A stretch of DNA of 64,000 bases from Magnetospirillum fulvum. GTDB taxonomy: Bacteria; Pseudomonadota; Alphaproteobacteria; Rhodospirillales; Magnetospirillaceae. This document shows, piece by piece, positions 1-8,603 of this stretch. The notes under the pieces were generated by a model. It was given only the letters and a program-made list of their open reading frames with translations, was not told where the DNA came from and did no database searches. The number at the start of each line of letters is the position of its first letter. Positions within the stretch are counted from its first letter, which is position 1. Both the position numbers and the translations under genes were made by a program. The stretch covers positions 1 through 64,000 of the forward strand of contig NZ_FNWO01000011.1 of assembly GCF_900108475.1 (NCBI RefSeq), in the 5' to 3' direction.

Positions 1-146
1 ATCGACCGACTGATCGGGGGAGATCCTCAACCAAGAATCGACCCCAATCAGATGGTGCTGCTATGACCGTGACGTTTAACCGGACAGCAGTGGGCTTGAC
101 CCGCGCATCCACCCGGCGGGGCCTTCCGTCTGCTCGGCTTCAATGG

Positions 147-180
147 AAAAAACGCGGCCCCGGTTTTCACCGGGACCGCG
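147..180 (-). terminator. Rho-independent terminator of the DING/PstS-like gene
   Basis: A 12-bp stem (153-164 paired with 169-180, one G-T pair) with a four-base loop is followed on the minus strand by six T residues. It lies about 30 bases past the stop codon of the minus-strand gene that ends at 212, so it should end that transcript. No gene can be supported in the 146 bases to its left. Confidence 0.85.
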
Positions 181-211
181 CCCTTGTCGCGCGAGGCGTC
201 AGGCCGAAGCC

Positions 212-1678
212 TTAGGCACCCGCCTTGCCGGTGCAACCACTGCGGATGTGCAGGCTGTTGCCGCTGTTGCTGTCGATGAAGGTATCCCGGATCGACTGGC
301 GGAAGGTTTCGCTGACCGGAGCCAGACCGGAATAGGAGAGAACGCCGACGCTGCCGTTATTGACGACGTCGTTCGAATAGTACCAGTCGAAGAAGGACGT
401 GACCGCACTGGCCTTCGCCGCGTCGGAATAGCAGGTATAGACCAGGAAGTTGCTGGTCCCGACGATCGGATAGGATTCCGCCCCGGCCGGGTTAACGAGC
501 TTGTTGGTGAATTCTCCGCTCGCATCCTTATCGAGATTGGTTCCGGCGACCCACTTGGTCGGATCGGCCAGATCGGTGCCGGTCGGAGCCGTGAAGTTGC
601 CGAAAGCGGCGGTGGCGCTGGCCGGGGTGGGGGCAACGAAAGAGCCCGCCTTATTCTGCAACGACGCCGCCTTCAGGCTGGCCGTGGTCGACCCGGTATG
701 CTGGGCATAGTCGCCGACATAATCGAGGCCGAGATAACCGATGCTGCCCGGAGCAGTGGCGATCGCGGCGGCGACGCCGGAGCTCTGGTCGGCAGTGACC
801 ACGTTGGAGAGGTTGCGAACCGCCTGCGGCAGGGTCGAGGTCGAGGCGGTGTACTTGTTGGTCGATCCGCCGCACACCCCAGCCAGATGACGGGTGAACA
901 GCGAGGTGGTGCCCGAACTGTCCGAACGGCCGACGACGCTCAGCGGGGCGTTGAACTCGGTGTCGTCGGCGTCGGCTTTCAGCGCGGTCGAGATCTGGTT
1001 CCAGTTGGTGATGTCACCGTTGAAGATCCCGCAATACTGGGCCTGGGTCAACTGGAGCGGGACGGAGGGATTGAAAGGAAAGGTATCGCCGTCCGCGTTG
1101 ACGTAGGTCGGGTTGTAGGCGAGCGTCACCGCCGCGACCAGCGCCGGGACCTGGATCATCTCGCCATAGGTGGCCAGCGGGTTTTCATTGCCCGAGCCGG
1201 TGCCGTTGGCCGCCTTGAAGCTCAGACCGCTATAGGTGAAAGCAGTCACGCTGTTCCAGGCGGCGAGGTCCGCCGCGACCAGCGGGGTTTCCGACACGGC
1301 GAAGCTGACATCCGGATAATTGCCGCCGCTGGGGATGGTGCCCAACTGGGCCGGGTTGTTGGTGAAGAAGGCCTTGATCCCGGTGCCCGAACCGGTCGAG
1401 ACGTAGTTGATGGTGTCGCTGCTGACCGGGGTCAGGCTGGCGCAATTGTAGGTGCCGCTGTTGAAGTCCGGGATCGCCGGGCTGGCAACGGTGGCGGCCC
1501 CCGAGCTCTGCTTGATCAGCAGGGGGGTATCGACGCCGTAGCAACTGGCGGCCTGACGCAGGTACGGAGCAGGCAAAGACGCCCCGCCGCTGTAAACCTG
1601 ATCGGCCTGAGCCGTGGCAGCCAGTCCGGACAAACCGGACAGAATCGTGGCGCCGAGAAGAAGATGTCTGGCAAACAT
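212..1678 (-). CDS. DING/PstS-type secreted phosphate-binding protein
   Basis: This 488-residue protein belongs to the PstS superfamily of periplasmic phosphate binders, closest by eye to the DING subgroup. A signal peptide (residues 1-25, ending AQA before DQ) precedes a mature start with GGASLP, matching the GGGATLP start of DING proteins. Further DING-like blocks are IQVPALVAAVTLAYNP, a CGIF-N-ITNW block, the phosphate-loop motif GRSDSSGTTSLFTR and a C-terminal YPIVG block followed by a YTCYSD cysteine block. Several cysteines fit disulfides in an exported protein. The start is set by a strong TAAGGAGG site just upstream. It is transcribed away from the adjacent type II secretion operon. 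In Pseudomonas, DING/LapA-type proteins are partners of the Hxc type II system, so this may be its substrate; that link is inferred. Alternatively it is a PstS for ABC uptake, but no pstCAB genes are in view. Confidence 0.85.
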   Translation of the reverse strand: MFARHLLLGATILSGLSGLAATAQADQVYSGGASLPAPYLRQAASCYGVDTPLLIKQSSGAATVASPAIPDFNSGTYNCASLTPVSSDTINYVSTGSGTGIKAFFTNNPAQLGTIPSGGNYPDVSFAVSETPLVAADLAAWNSVTAFTYSGLSFKAANGTGSGNENPLATYGEMIQVPALVAAVTLAYNPTYVNADGDTFPFNPSVPLQLTQAQYCGIFNGDITNWNQISTALKADADDTEFNAPLSVVGRSDSSGTTSLFTRHLAGVCGGSTNKYTASTSTLPQAVRNLSNVVTADQSSGVAAAIATAPGSIGYLGLDYVGDYAQHTGSTTASLKAASLQNKAGSFVAPTPASATAAFGNFTAPTGTDLADPTKWVAGTNLDKDASGEFTNKLVNPAGAESYPIVGTSNFLVYTCYSDAAKASAVTSFFDWYYSNDVVNNGSVGVLSYSGLAPVSETFRQSIRDTFIDSNSGNSLHIRSGCTGKAGA

Positions 1679-1712
1679 GGAACCTCCTTAAGGTCGAGTT
1701 ACTCTGTTCGGA

Positions 1713-1728
1713 CTTGCAAAATTGCAAG
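1713..1728. promoter_or_regulatory. 16-bp perfect palindrome upstream of the DING gene
   Basis: CTTGCAA-AA-TTGCAAG is a perfect inverted repeat 35 bases upstream of the DING start codon, in the promoter or 5' leader. It has the form of a dimeric repressor operator. A second 12-bp palindrome (GCGCCATGGCGC, 1778-1789) lies farther upstream. The regulator is unknown. Confidence 0.4.
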
Positions 1729-1917
1729 GCCGTGAAGTCGAAACGAACAGATTCCACTCCGTGTCAAAGCCCCTTAGGCGCCATGGCGCATGGCTTGTCC
1801 ACCAACAGGATTAGGACAACACCTTTCGTTTGGACGGTGACACGCCAAGGATGCTTGCATACAAAAATGATAAACTGCAAATGGAGTCACTCTATGTAAC
1901 GCAACATTAACAGCAAT

Positions 1918-1955
1918 CTGTCATTTTACTGTTGACACCATATCAAAGGCATAAT
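1918..1955 (+). promoter_or_regulatory. Candidate PHO box and -10 element
   Basis: CTGTCAT (1918-1924), a four-base T/A spacer and CTGTTGA (1929-1935) form two CTGT repeats exactly 11 bp apart, as in PhoB boxes. The first repeat matches the consensus fully and the second in four of seven positions. A -10-like CATAAT lies at 1950-1955, at a spacing typical of Pho promoters. The site reads toward gspE, about 310 bases away. The whole gap 1679-2266 is AT-rich and holds no supportable gene. Control of the DING gene on the other strand cannot be excluded. Confidence 0.45.
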
Positions 1956-2266
1956 TTTAAGACGAATCAAAACAAGACCGAAGCCATAAAGAAAATTTTA
2001 TTACAGTCATGATCTTTAATCTTTATTACAAGCCGACAACGATTCCTGAGCGCACCCCCTTGAATCGACTCGATACTAAAAAAGAGTGTTTCGAATATAT
2101 GAAATCAGCCTTCAACGTCGTCTGATCGGGTTGACGGGCAATCTTCTTTTGCCATCAAATGGCTACCGAACAGTCCGACCCGATTTGCCTACGCCGTCCC
2201 CCCGATCCGCATTTCGCGGAAAAGGCGTCGCGCCGGGCGGCGGCGGCGTTTCGGAAGGCAAGCGTC

Positions 2267-3958
2267 ATGGCGAAAGCGCGGCAGACCCCGTCCCAGCCCT
2301 TGGCCGATCTGGTTCTCGACCGTGGCTTGACCACGCCCGAAACCCTGGCCCGCGCCCGGCTGGTTCAGGCCGAAACGCAAGAACGCCTCGATTGCGTCTT
2401 GACCCGGCTGGGGCTGGTGTCGGAACAGGCCCTGGCCGCCGCGATCGCCCAATTCCTGGGCCTTCCCCAAGTGTCTCCCGCCGACTTCCCCGCCGAGCCG
2501 ATCGTCGCCGGACGCGGCCCGACTCCCCGCTTTCTGCGCGATGTCCGGGCGGTTCCGCTCCGCCTGACCGAGGCGGCGATCGAGGTCGCCTTCGTCGATC
2601 CGTTCGACCCCTATCCCGCCGCCGCCCTGGCCTTGGCCTTTGACCGCCCGGTGCTGGCGCGGGTGGCCAAGGCGGGCGACGTCGAGGCGGCGCTGGACCG
2701 CCTGCATCAGGTGGCCGAAGCCGAGGCCCCGGCGGGAGAAGACGAATCCGCCGCCGATCTCGACCTCGAACGGCTGAAGGATCTCAGCAGCGATGCCCCG
2801 GTGGTGCGGATGGTCAACGCCCTGATCGGGCGGGCGGTCGAGGCGCGGGCCTCGGATATCCACCTGGAACCGGCCGAAGACCGGCTGGCCGTCCGCTTGC
2901 GGATCGACGGGGCCTTGCGCGACGACGAATCCCTGCCCAATCAGGTCAAGACGGCGGTGGTCTCGCGCATCAAGGTGATGTCGGGCCTCGACATCGCCGA
3001 GCGTCGCCTACCCCAGGACGGACGCCTGCGGCTGGCAGTGCGTGGCCAGGAAATCGACTTTCGCGTCGCCACCGCCCCGACCATCCACGGCGAAAGCGTG
3101 GTGCTGCGGATTCTCGACCGCTCGTCGCTGTCGCTCGATTTCAACGCGCTGGGCTTTACCCCGGACCTGCTGCGCGAATTTCTCGCCCAGTTGAACCGGC
3201 CGCACGGCATCGTCCTGGTCACCGGCCCGACTGGCAGCGGCAAGACCACCACCCTTTATACCGCGCTGGCGGCGCTCAACGCCCCGGAACGCAAAATCCT
3301 GACGATCGAGGATCCGATCGAATACCGGCTGGCCGGGATCAGCCAGACCCAGGTCAAGCACCAGATCGGGCTCAGTTTCGCCGCCGCTCTGCGCTCCTTT
3401 CTTCGCCTCGACCCCGACGTCATCATGGTCGGCGAGGTCCGCGACCTGGAAACCGCCCAGGTGGCGGTGCAGGCGGCGCTGACCGGTCACGCCATCCTTT
3501 CGACCCTGCACACCAACGATGCCGCCAGCGCGGTGACCCGGCTGCTCGACATGGGAGTCGAGCCGTTCCTGATCACCTCGACCCTCAACGCGGTTCTGGC
3601 CCAGCGGTTGGTCCGCCGCCTCTGCCCCCAGTGCCGCGAGCGGACGCGCCCCCATCCGGACACGCTGGCCGCGCTCGGCCTGCCCGCAGAGGATTCCGCC
3701 GCCATCGGCGACCTGTACCGCCCGGTCGGCTGTCCGGCCTGCGGCGGCAGCGGCTATCGCGGTCGGCTGTCGGTGATGGAATTGCTGCCGATCAGCGACG
3801 AGATCGTCCGTCTGGTGCTGGCGCGGGCCGAGGCGCGGGAAATCCGCAAGGCGGCGATCGCGGCGGGAATGGTCGCCATGTTCGTCGATGGTGCCCGCAA
3901 GGCCGCCGCCGGGCTGACCACCCTCGACGAAATCCTCCGCGTCACGCGGGAGGAATGA
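2267..3958 (+). CDS. gspE: Type II secretion ATPase GspE
   Basis: This is the cytoplasmic hexameric ATPase that drives pseudopilus assembly. It has an N-terminal GspE/PilB domain (about residues 15-160), a Walker A GPTGSGKT at residues 320-327, a Walker B region with IMVGEVRD and a TGHAILSTLHTND block. A zinc-binding tetracysteine module (CPQC from residue 453, then CPAC) is typical of GspE and PilB. The 563-residue length is normal. I chose the ATG at 2267 because GGAAGG precedes it by eight bases. An in-frame ATG at 2159 would add 36 atypical residues. It is the first gene of a twelve-gene secretion operon and lies four bases before gspF. Confidence 0.95.
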   Translation: MAKARQTPSQPLADLVLDRGLTTPETLARARLVQAETQERLDCVLTRLGLVSEQALAAAIAQFLGLPQVSPADFPAEPIVAGRGPTPRFLRDVRAVPLRLTEAAIEVAFVDPFDPYPAAALALAFDRPVLARVAKAGDVEAALDRLHQVAEAEAPAGEDESAADLDLERLKDLSSDAPVVRMVNALIGRAVEARASDIHLEPAEDRLAVRLRIDGALRDDESLPNQVKTAVVSRIKVMSGLDIAERRLPQDGRLRLAVRGQEIDFRVATAPTIHGESVVLRILDRSSLSLDFNALGFTPDLLREFLAQLNRPHGIVLVTGPTGSGKTTTLYTALAALNAPERKILTIEDPIEYRLAGISQTQVKHQIGLSFAAALRSFLRLDPDVIMVGEVRDLETAQVAVQAALTGHAILSTLHTNDAASAVTRLLDMGVEPFLITSTLNAVLAQRLVRRLCPQCRERTRPHPDTLAALGLPAEDSAAIGDLYRPVGCPACGGSGYRGRLSVMELLPISDEIVRLVLARAEAREIRKAAIAAGMVAMFVDGARKAAAGLTTLDEILRVTREE

Positions 3959-3962
3959 GGCG

Positions 3963-5183
3963 ATGACACGCTTTCGCTATCGCGCCGTCGTGCCGGTCAC
4001 CGGAGAGGTGCGCTCCGCCATCGTCGAGGCTCCCTCGTCCGGTCACCTGCTCGCCTGGCTGCGGCGCGACGGGCTGATGCCGATCGCGGTCGAGGAAACC
4101 GCCGCCGCAACCCCCGCCGCCCCGGTCCCCAAGCGAATTTCCTCGGCCTGCCGCAAGGGTCTCCCGCACGCTCTGGGAGAGCTGGCGGTGCTGCTGGGGG
4201 CTGGACTGCCGCTGGACAGGGCCTTGCAAATCGTGGTCGAGCATGTGCCGCATCCGGCGTTGAAAGCGTCGTTCGCCGCCCTGCGCGAGCGGGTCAAGGC
4301 GGGCATCCCGCTGTCTGGCGCGATGGCCGAGGCGGGCGGATTGTTCCCGCCGATGGCCTGCGCCCTGGCCGAAGCGGGCGAAGCCAGCGGCAGGCTCGAA
4401 GCCAGCCTGGGCCGGGCGGCGGAAGCGCTCGACCGCGCCGAGGACCTGCGCCAGACCGTGACGTCGGCGCTGGTCTATCCGGCGATGCTGCTGGCCGTCG
4501 CCACCGGGGTCATCCTGGTCATGCTGCTGGTCGTCGTGCCGCAATTCGAAACGCTGCTGTCCGATCTCGGCGGCACGCTGCCCTTTGCCACCGAAATGCT
4601 GATGCGGCTCAGCCGCGCCGTCCGGGATGACGGAGCGGTCGGGCTGGCCGGGATGGCGGGCGGCGGTCTGCTCGCGGTTCGGGCGCTGCGGCGGCCGGAG
4701 GTGCGGGCGAGGTGGGACCGCGTCGTCCTGCGCCTGCCGATTCTCGGCCCATTGGTGGCCAGCGCCGAAACGGCGCGGCTGGCCCGGACATTGGGGAGTC
4801 TGGTCGAGAGCGGCGTGCCGCTGCCGACCGGCCTCGTCATCGCCGGACGCGCGCTTGGCAACACCCATATGGCCGCCGCTCTGGCGCGGGTCGCGGCCGG
4901 GGTGAAGGAAGGCGGCGGCGTCTCGGCCCCGCTGGCCGCGACCGGGATCTTCCCACCCATCGCCCTCAGCTTCCTGCGGACGGGGGAAGAGACGGCGCGG
5001 CTGGGCCTGATGCTCACCCGACTGGCCGACGTGCTCGACCGCGATGTCCGCACCGCGACCCAGCGCATGATCGCGGTGATGACCCCGTTGATCACCGTGA
5101 TCCTCGGCCTGGCCGTCGCCGGAATCATCGCGGCGATCTTTTCCGCAATCCTTGGCATCAACGATTTGGCGATACAATCATGA
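3963..5183 (+). CDS. gspF: Type II secretion inner-membrane platform protein GspF
   Basis: GspF is the polytopic inner-membrane platform that couples the GspE ATPase to the pseudopilins. The 406-residue protein has the two tandem T2SF domains of the family (about residues 60-190 and 260-390). Membrane segments are near residues 170-190 (LLAVATGVILVMLLVVV), 220-240 and the C-terminus (ILGLAVAGIIAAIFSAIL). Its stop overlaps the start of gspG in an ATGA, which points to translational coupling. Confidence 0.95.
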   Translation: MTRFRYRAVVPVTGEVRSAIVEAPSSGHLLAWLRRDGLMPIAVEETAAATPAAPVPKRISSACRKGLPHALGELAVLLGAGLPLDRALQIVVEHVPHPALKASFAALRERVKAGIPLSGAMAEAGGLFPPMACALAEAGEASGRLEASLGRAAEALDRAEDLRQTVTSALVYPAMLLAVATGVILVMLLVVVPQFETLLSDLGGTLPFATEMLMRLSRAVRDDGAVGLAGMAGGGLLAVRALRRPEVRARWDRVVLRLPILGPLVASAETARLARTLGSLVESGVPLPTGLVIAGRALGNTHMAAALARVAAGVKEGGGVSAPLAATGIFPPIALSFLRTGEETARLGLMLTRLADVLDRDVRTATQRMIAVMTPLITVILGLAVAGIIAAIFSAILGINDLAIQS

Positions 5184-5614
5184 GCTCGAAACGACGTTTC
5201 CGCCCCCGGCGCGATGCCGGTTTCACGCTTCTGGAATTGCTGGTGGTTCTGGCCATCATGGGGCTGCTGGCGGCGATCGCCGGGCCGCAGGTTCTCAAAT
5301 ATCTCGGTTCGTCGCGAACCCAGACCGCCCGGGTTCAGGTCCAGAACATCGTCTCCAGCCTGGAGCTGTTCTACCTCGACGTCGGGCGCTATCCCTCCGA
5401 ATCGGAGGGATTGAAGGCGCTGACGGAGGCGACCCCGACCGCCTCCGGCTGGAACGGTCCCTATCTTCGCAAGGCCGAGGCCCGGCGCGATCCCTGGGGC
5501 AATCCCTACCTCTACCGCAATCCGGGAAAGAACAGTCAGATCGACGTCTTCAGCCTGGGCTCCGACGTCGCCGAGGGCGGAACGGGCGAAGCGCAGGACA
5601 TCGGCAATTGGTAA
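5180..5614 (+). CDS. gspG: Major pseudopilin GspG
   Basis: GspG is the major pseudopilin of the periplasmic pseudopilus. A basic 14-residue leader ends in Gly before FTLLELLVVLAI, the prepilin cleavage site with the conserved Glu at mature position 5. The C-terminal domain keeps the calcium-site region (DPWGNPYLYRNPG) and ends in IGNW, both typical of GspG. At 144 residues the length is normal. The ATG overlaps the gspF stop by four bases. Confidence 0.96.
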   Translation: MSSKRRFRPRRDAGFTLLELLVVLAIMGLLAAIAGPQVLKYLGSSRTQTARVQVQNIVSSLELFYLDVGRYPSESEGLKALTEATPTASGWNGPYLRKAEARRDPWGNPYLYRNPGKNSQIDVFSLGSDVAEGGTGEAQDIGNW

Positions 5615-5629
5615 GCCGGACCGGAACCG

Positions 5630-6019
5630 ATGTCGCTGCTTGAAGCGCTGGTCACCCTCGCCATCGTCGCCCTGCTCGGCACGCTGGGCTATCCGCGTCT
5701 GGAGCGGGCCCAGACGAGCCTGATCCTGCGCGAAACGGTCGAATCGCTTCAGGTCGATCTGGAAAGCGCCCGCGCCGCCGCGATCTCGACCGGTCGCCGC
5801 ACCGATCTGCATCCGGTCGGCGGCGGCCGGGGCTATGCCCGGCCCGACGGGTCGGTGCGGGCGCTGCCCGAGGGAATCGTCCTCGCGGCGGCGGGAGAGA
5901 TGCGGTTCCATCCCGATGGATCGGCCTCTGGCACGCCATGGGTGGTGGCCGGTGCCGGACGGACCGTCGCGGTGGCGGTCGAAGCGGCGACCGGGTCGAT
6001 CTGGAAACAGGCGCAATGA
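5630..6019 (+). CDS. gspH: Minor pseudopilin GspH, apparently without a leader peptide
   Basis: The order G-H-I-J and the start MSLLEALVTLAIVALLGTLGYP identify this 129-residue protein as the minor pseudopilin GspH. The hydrophobic helix carries the conserved Glu at position 5. The usual basic leader and the Gly before the cleavage site are missing: the only ATG falls where mature residue 1 should be. In-frame upstream codons are only five (Ala-Gly-Pro-Glu-Pro) before the gspG stop. GspG, GspI and GspJ all have normal leaders. A sequencing error, a small indel or a real leaderless pseudopilin are all possible. Confidence 0.8.
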   Translation: MSLLEALVTLAIVALLGTLGYPRLERAQTSLILRETVESLQVDLESARAAAISTGRRTDLHPVGGGRGYARPDGSVRALPEGIVLAAAGEMRFHPDGSASGTPWVVAGAGRTVAVAVEAATGSIWKQAQ

Positions 6020-6396
6020 CCCGCCCGACCGACCAGGGATTCGCCTTGATCGAGGCGATGGTCGCGGTGACGATCATCGCGGCGGCGGCGGCGGCGATGG
6101 TTCAGGTTCTGGCCGACGGAGCGGTGCGCAGCCGGGCCATCGCTACCCAGCGCACCGCCCTGCTGGTGGCGCAATCGCGTCTGGCCGCCGTGGGACGCGA
6201 ATCCCCGGTCGCGCCGGGATTTACCAGCGGAACCGACGGGGCGTTCGTCTGGAGCGTTCGCATCGGTCCCTACCAAACCGGCCAGGGTCGCAGTTCGGCG
6301 GGAGACATGTTCCTGGTCGCGGTCGCGGTCCGTACCGCCGGGGCATCATCCGACGCGGTCGAGTTGAGGAGTCTGCGCCTTGCGCCCCCTGGCTGA
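6016..6396 (+). CDS. gspI: Minor pseudopilin GspI
   Basis: This minor pseudopilin of 126 residues has a short leader MTRPTDQG followed by FALIEAMVAVTIIAAAAAAM, with Gly at -1 and Glu at +5. GspI nucleates the pseudopilus tip with GspJ and GspK in known systems. The start overlaps the gspH stop as ATGA. The 3' end overlaps gspJ by 17 bases. Confidence 0.92.
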   Translation: MTRPTDQGFALIEAMVAVTIIAAAAAAMVQVLADGAVRSRAIATQRTALLVAQSRLAAVGRESPVAPGFTSGTDGAFVWSVRIGPYQTGQGRSSAGDMFLVAVAVRTAGASSDAVELRSLRLAPPG

Positions 6397-7033
6397 CTCT
6401 CAATCCGGCTTCACCCTGCTGGAACTGCTGGTCGGGCTGGCCCTCCTCGCTCTGGCGGCGGCGATGACGGCAACCGGCCTGGGCGGGGCCAACCGCGTCT
6501 GGGACCGGACGTCGCAGCGCCAGAAGGCGACCCAGGCGGTCGCCGCCGCCGCATCCGTGTTACGCTTGCGGCTGGAACAGGCCGAACCGGCCTCCCTGTT
6601 CGGCGGCACGGCCATTCTCGTCGATTTCTCGGGCACCGCCGAGACGATCCGCTTCCTGGCCCCGCCCTCGGCCTCGTTCGGCTCCGGTGCCCTGCGACGC
6701 GATACCGTGTCGCTCGCCGCCGATGGCTCGCTGCTGCTGTCCAGCACCGCCGACGCCCAGCGACGCAGGCCGCTTCCGGTCCGCACCGAAGTGCTGCTGC
6801 GCGGGGTCCAGAGCCTCAGCATCGCCTATTTCGGGGCCGGGCCACCCGACGGCCAGCCGCGCTGGCGAGACAGTTGGCGGATGCGTCAGACCCTGCCCGC
6901 GCTGATTCGGGTCCGGGTGCGCTTCCCGCCGGGCGATCCCCGCTGGTGGCCGGACCTGATCGTTGCGCCGCGAGCGACGATCGATTCCCGCTGCGTCCAG
7001 AACGCCTCCACCGGCCGGTGCCGGGGGCGATGA
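6380..7033 (+). CDS. gspJ: Minor pseudopilin GspJ (TTG start)
   Basis: The 217-residue protein starts with the leader MRPLADSQSG before FTLLELLVGLALLALAAAM, a full prepilin signal. The C-terminal part fits the GspJ family, including the RVRVRFP strand near the end. The start codon is TTG at 6380, supported by GAGGAG eight bases upstream. There is no ATG that would keep the leader. It overlaps gspI by 17 bases and gspL by four. Confidence 0.92.
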   Translation: MRPLADSQSGFTLLELLVGLALLALAAAMTATGLGGANRVWDRTSQRQKATQAVAAAASVLRLRLEQAEPASLFGGTAILVDFSGTAETIRFLAPPSASFGSGALRRDTVSLAADGSLLLSSTADAQRRRPLPVRTEVLLRGVQSLSIAYFGAGPPDGQPRWRDSWRMRQTLPALIRVRVRFPPGDPRWWPDLIVAPRATIDSRCVQNASTGRCRGR

Positions 7034-8055
7034 TGGAGCGTCCCCGTCTGACCGGCCGCGATCTGCGCCCCTTGCTGGATATCGCCATCCGAGGCACCGA
7101 TTGGTGGCTGGAGGAAATGCGCGGGATGCTGCCCCGCCGCTGGCGCGAGGCGGGAGCGCCGCACGGACGCCTGATCGCCCGCCGCGAGGACGAAATCTAC
7201 CGCTTCGGCCGCTACGAGGACGGCGTCTGGAACCCGGTCGAGCCGGTCGCCGCCGCGCCGGTGGTGGTGTGCCTTCCCGCCACCGCCGGACTGAGCCGCC
7301 CGGTGCGGCTGCCTCCGTTGCCGCCCTCCGATCTGCGCCGAATGATCGCCCTGGACATCGACCGCCTGACCCCGTTCGAGGCCGATCAGGTTCTGATCGA
7401 CACCCGCATCCTGTCGCGCGACGGCGGCGGACAGGTGGTCGCGGTCGGGGTGGTGCGGCGAGAGGATGCCGAGACCGCCCTCGACCACGCCCGGAAATCG
7501 GGGCTCTGCCCGACCGGTCTGGCGCTGGAAGACGAAGACGGCGTACCCCGCTTCGATTTCCTGGCGGCGATGCCGAAACCGCCGGTACGGTGGAGCCCCG
7601 CCCGCTTATGGGGACTGGCCGCCGCCCTGGCCGCGATCAATCTGACGGTCTCGACTCTGTCCGACGTCGCCGCGCTTGAGGAGGTGCGGCAAACGGCCGA
7701 AATGCGTCGTCCGCTGGCCCTCAGCGCGGCAAAGCTGCGCGATACGGTCACGGCGGAATCGGCCAGACGGGCAGCGTTGCAGCAGCGCCGACAGCGGAGC
7801 GATCCGCTGCCGCTGCTCGACAGCCTGAGCGCGACCCTGCCCGACACGGTCTGGGTCCAGCGGCTGGAATGGGACGGCAGCACCCTTCGCCTCGATGGCT
7901 GGAGTCGGGATCTGGACGATTCCGCTCTGCTTGCCCTGGTCGAGGCCGATCCGCTCCTTGCCAATGCCCGGATCGAGCCCTCGTCGCGTCCGCCCCGCCC
8001 GCCCCGCCGCCCCTTTGACATCGTCGCAATCCGCGATCCGGAGGCCGCGCGATGA
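7030..8055 (+). CDS. gspL: GspL / PilN-type inner-membrane assembly protein
   Basis: This 341-residue bitopic protein corresponds to GspL, which anchors the GspE ATPase to the membrane. The N-terminal part (to about residue 190) is the actin-like cytoplasmic domain, poorly conserved here. A membrane segment around residues 195-215 (LWGLAAALAAINLTVSTL) and a periplasmic PilN-like ferredoxin-fold domain follow, with the typical LDSLSATLPDTVWVQRLEWDG block. It overlaps gspJ (ATGA at 7030) and gspM (four bases). The call rests on that block and on operon position. Confidence 0.82.
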   Translation: MMERPRLTGRDLRPLLDIAIRGTDWWLEEMRGMLPRRWREAGAPHGRLIARREDEIYRFGRYEDGVWNPVEPVAAAPVVVCLPATAGLSRPVRLPPLPPSDLRRMIALDIDRLTPFEADQVLIDTRILSRDGGGQVVAVGVVRREDAETALDHARKSGLCPTGLALEDEDGVPRFDFLAAMPKPPVRWSPARLWGLAAALAAINLTVSTLSDVAALEEVRQTAEMRRPLALSAAKLRDTVTAESARRAALQQRRQRSDPLPLLDSLSATLPDTVWVQRLEWDGSTLRLDGWSRDLDDSALLALVEADPLLANARIEPSSRPPRPPRRPFDIVAIRDPEAAR

Positions 8056-8603
8056 AGGCGATGACCCCGCGCGAACGCAAACTTGTCGCCCTCGCCATTC
8101 TGGCGGGAATCGTCGCCGGACTATGGCTGATGATCCTCGATCCGCTGGCGGGAGGGTATCTCCGCCGTCAGGACGAGCGCGAGCGTCTGACCGCGCAGAT
8201 TGCCCGCGACAACCGCCTGGTCGCCAACCTGCCCGGATGGAAAGCGGTGGCGGAGGACCAGTCCCGCAGCGCCAGCGACTTTGCCCTGATCGCCCCCACC
8301 GCCGCACTGGCAACCGAGGCGCTGAAGGAAAAGGTGATCGCCATCGCCAGCGCGGAAGGGGCCACGGTCAAGCAATCGCAGGCCGTCACCGATGGCGTCC
8401 CCGACCATTGGGTGCGGGTCCGGACCGATCTTCGTCTGACCCACCGACAATTCCATGGCTGCCTGCGAAGGCTGGCAAGCGAGGCCCCCTATGTCGTCAT
8501 CGACTTTCTTTCGGTGGTCGCCGATCAATCCGCGGCTAAAGGCCGGTTGGAACCGCTTGATGTCAGTCTTGTCGTCTCCGCCGAAATCCGCACCGGCCAG
8601 GAT
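8052..8603 (+). CDS. gspM: GspM-like protein, reading frame without its own stop
   Basis: The first 180 or so codons encode a GspM: a membrane segment at residues 12-32, a short coiled region and a periplasmic ferredoxin-fold domain ending near VSLVVSAEIRTG. GspM works with GspL at the inner membrane. The frame has no stop codon after this domain. It stays open through the gspC-like gene, which uses another frame, and enters gspD in frame, so the next stop is at 11246. The intervening 500 bases translate into Arg/Pro-rich sequence with no family character. I give the end of the recognisable domain, not a stop codon. A lost stop, an indel or a deliberate read-through are alternatives. Confidence 0.7.

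Noticed and set aside
143-1735. Long open frame on the plus strand opposite the DING gene
   Set aside because: Its translation is Arg/Gly/Val-rich with no family character, and it crosses the DING terminator. It is a GC-rich shadow.
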